Assembly (NCBI GenBank): GCA_963204835.1 | Contig: CAUJHJ010000070.1 | Coordinates: 1-62,955, forward strand | DNA length: 62,955 nucleotides | Reading direction: 5' to 3' | From: Pseudomonadota bacterium | GTDB lineage: Bacteria > Pseudomonadota > Gammaproteobacteria > Steroidobacterales > Steroidobacteraceae | In this document: in pieces, positions 62,689 to 62,955 of the stretch | Layout of the letters: every line of letters starts with the position of its first letter | How positions within the stretch are numbered: position 1 is the first letter of the stretch | Program-made: the position numbers and the translations under genes | Notes under the pieces: generated by a model | Database searches by the model: none | Seen by the model: only the letters and a program-made list of their open reading frames with translations | Told to the model about the DNA's origin: nothing

Positions 62689-62955
62689 TCAGCGCCCCAC
62701 TTTCCTGCCCTGGCTCCAGCGCTGGCCATGCCCCTGCCCGCGTCCGTGACTCTGGCGTTGCCCGTGGCCGTTGCCGTGGGACGCTCCGTGGCGCTGGCCC
62801 TGTCCCTGCGGGCGCGGCCTTGCGTCCCTGCGGGGTGCGGGCTGCGCGGGCCGCGGCGGCGGCGGCGCGGAGGCCGTGATCTCGAACGGCGGCGGCGCCG
62901 CGTAGGGCACTGCGCGCTTCAGCACCTTCTCGATGTCGCGCAGCAGCCCGCCTTC
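62689..62955 (-). CDS. C-terminal end of an RhlE-like DEAD-box RNA helicase (partial)
   Basis: At least 88 residues; the N terminus lies beyond the window. GGLLRDIEKVLKRAVPY followed by PPFEI resembles the end of the RhlE helicase core. The tail is Pro then Gly/His/Gln/Arg-rich (GQRHGASHGNGHGQRQSHGR) and ends KVGR. Such basic tails add RNA affinity. Confidence 0.65.
   Translation of the reverse strand, partial: EGGLLRDIEKVLKRAVPYAAPPPFEITASAPPPPRPAQPAPRRDARPRPQGQGQRHGASHGNGHGQRQSHGRGQGHGQRWSQGRKVGR

Noticed and set aside
1..62955. tRNA, rRNA, CRISPR, IS or prophage elements
   Set aside because: I read both strands of the intergenic stretches and found no cloverleaf, repeat-spacer array, transposase or phage gene.

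Overview
The window is about 63 kb of very GC-rich (roughly two-thirds or more), tightly packed bacterial DNA. Gene content points to a Gammaproteobacterium: TonB-dependent uptake, glutathione-dependent formaldehyde removal, a DUF3617 protein, MacAB-TolC-type efflux, class I PEP carboxylase and a FixL/FixJ-like pair. The lineage (perhaps near Steroidobacteraceae/Xanthomonadales) is inferred from family resemblance only. I saw no tRNA, rRNA, CRISPR array, insertion sequence or phage gene. Nearly all genes start with ATG/GTG/TTG, and many overlap the previous stop by 1-4 bases, so operons are long.

Region 1 (1-8945) is a set of exported proteins. A hydrazine-synthase-alpha-like beta-propeller lipoprotein with heme motifs and a downstream SH3/beta-barrel protein are on the minus strand. 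Divergent to them are a DUF1588-like one-heme protein, a two-heme LamG lipoprotein and a Tat-exported DUF1501-like protein. They look like one periplasmic/outer-surface redox or hydrolytic system of unknown substrate. Region 2 (9127-19219) is an operon for an energised trans-envelope machine: a TlpA-like thioredoxin, a coiled-coil protein, two large TPR proteins, a proline-rich exported protein, a TolQ/ExbB protein, two TolR/ExbD proteins and an AgmX/PglI-type TonB-like protein. This is the parts list of Agl/Glt-like complexes. A KefB/C-type antiporter and a small membrane protein follow.

Region 3 (22119-35155) is a CoA-ester catabolic island. It holds three CaiB/BaiF CoA-transferases, an acyl-CoA dehydrogenase, a MaoC hydratase, a CitE-like lyase, a GntR/UTRA regulator, an EamA permease, an isochorismatase-family hydrolase, a GST, an amidohydrolase and a TonB-dependent receptor. 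The same palindrome, TGTCCGGACA, lies in the GntR/MaoC divergent promoter region and in the amidohydrolase/receptor divergent region, so the island is probably one GntR regulon. Region 4 (35164-44098) has a strong inverted repeat, PEP carboxylase, a FixJ/FixL-like two-component pair, a phospholipase-D-type synthase, a membrane-anchored SDR and a Kup potassium transporter.

Region 5 (44095-50392) holds an MFS carrier, a TMTC-like membrane TPR protein, a D-Ala-D-Ala carboxypeptidase-like enzyme, a DUF3617 protein, a cytochrome c, a hypoxanthine/uracil-DNA glycosylase-like enzyme and a ZIP metal transporter. Region 6 (50433-56993) is a TolC-MacB-MacA-type efflux operon with a divergent LytS/LytTR two-component pair. 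Region 7 (57037-62955) holds a UPF0114 membrane protein, a cystathionine gamma-synthase-family enzyme, GTP cyclohydrolase I, an RRM RNA-binding protein with a structured leader and a clear terminator, the glutathione formaldehyde pathway (class III ADH plus S-formylglutathione hydrolase), Dps, and the C-terminal end of an RhlE-like RNA helicase.
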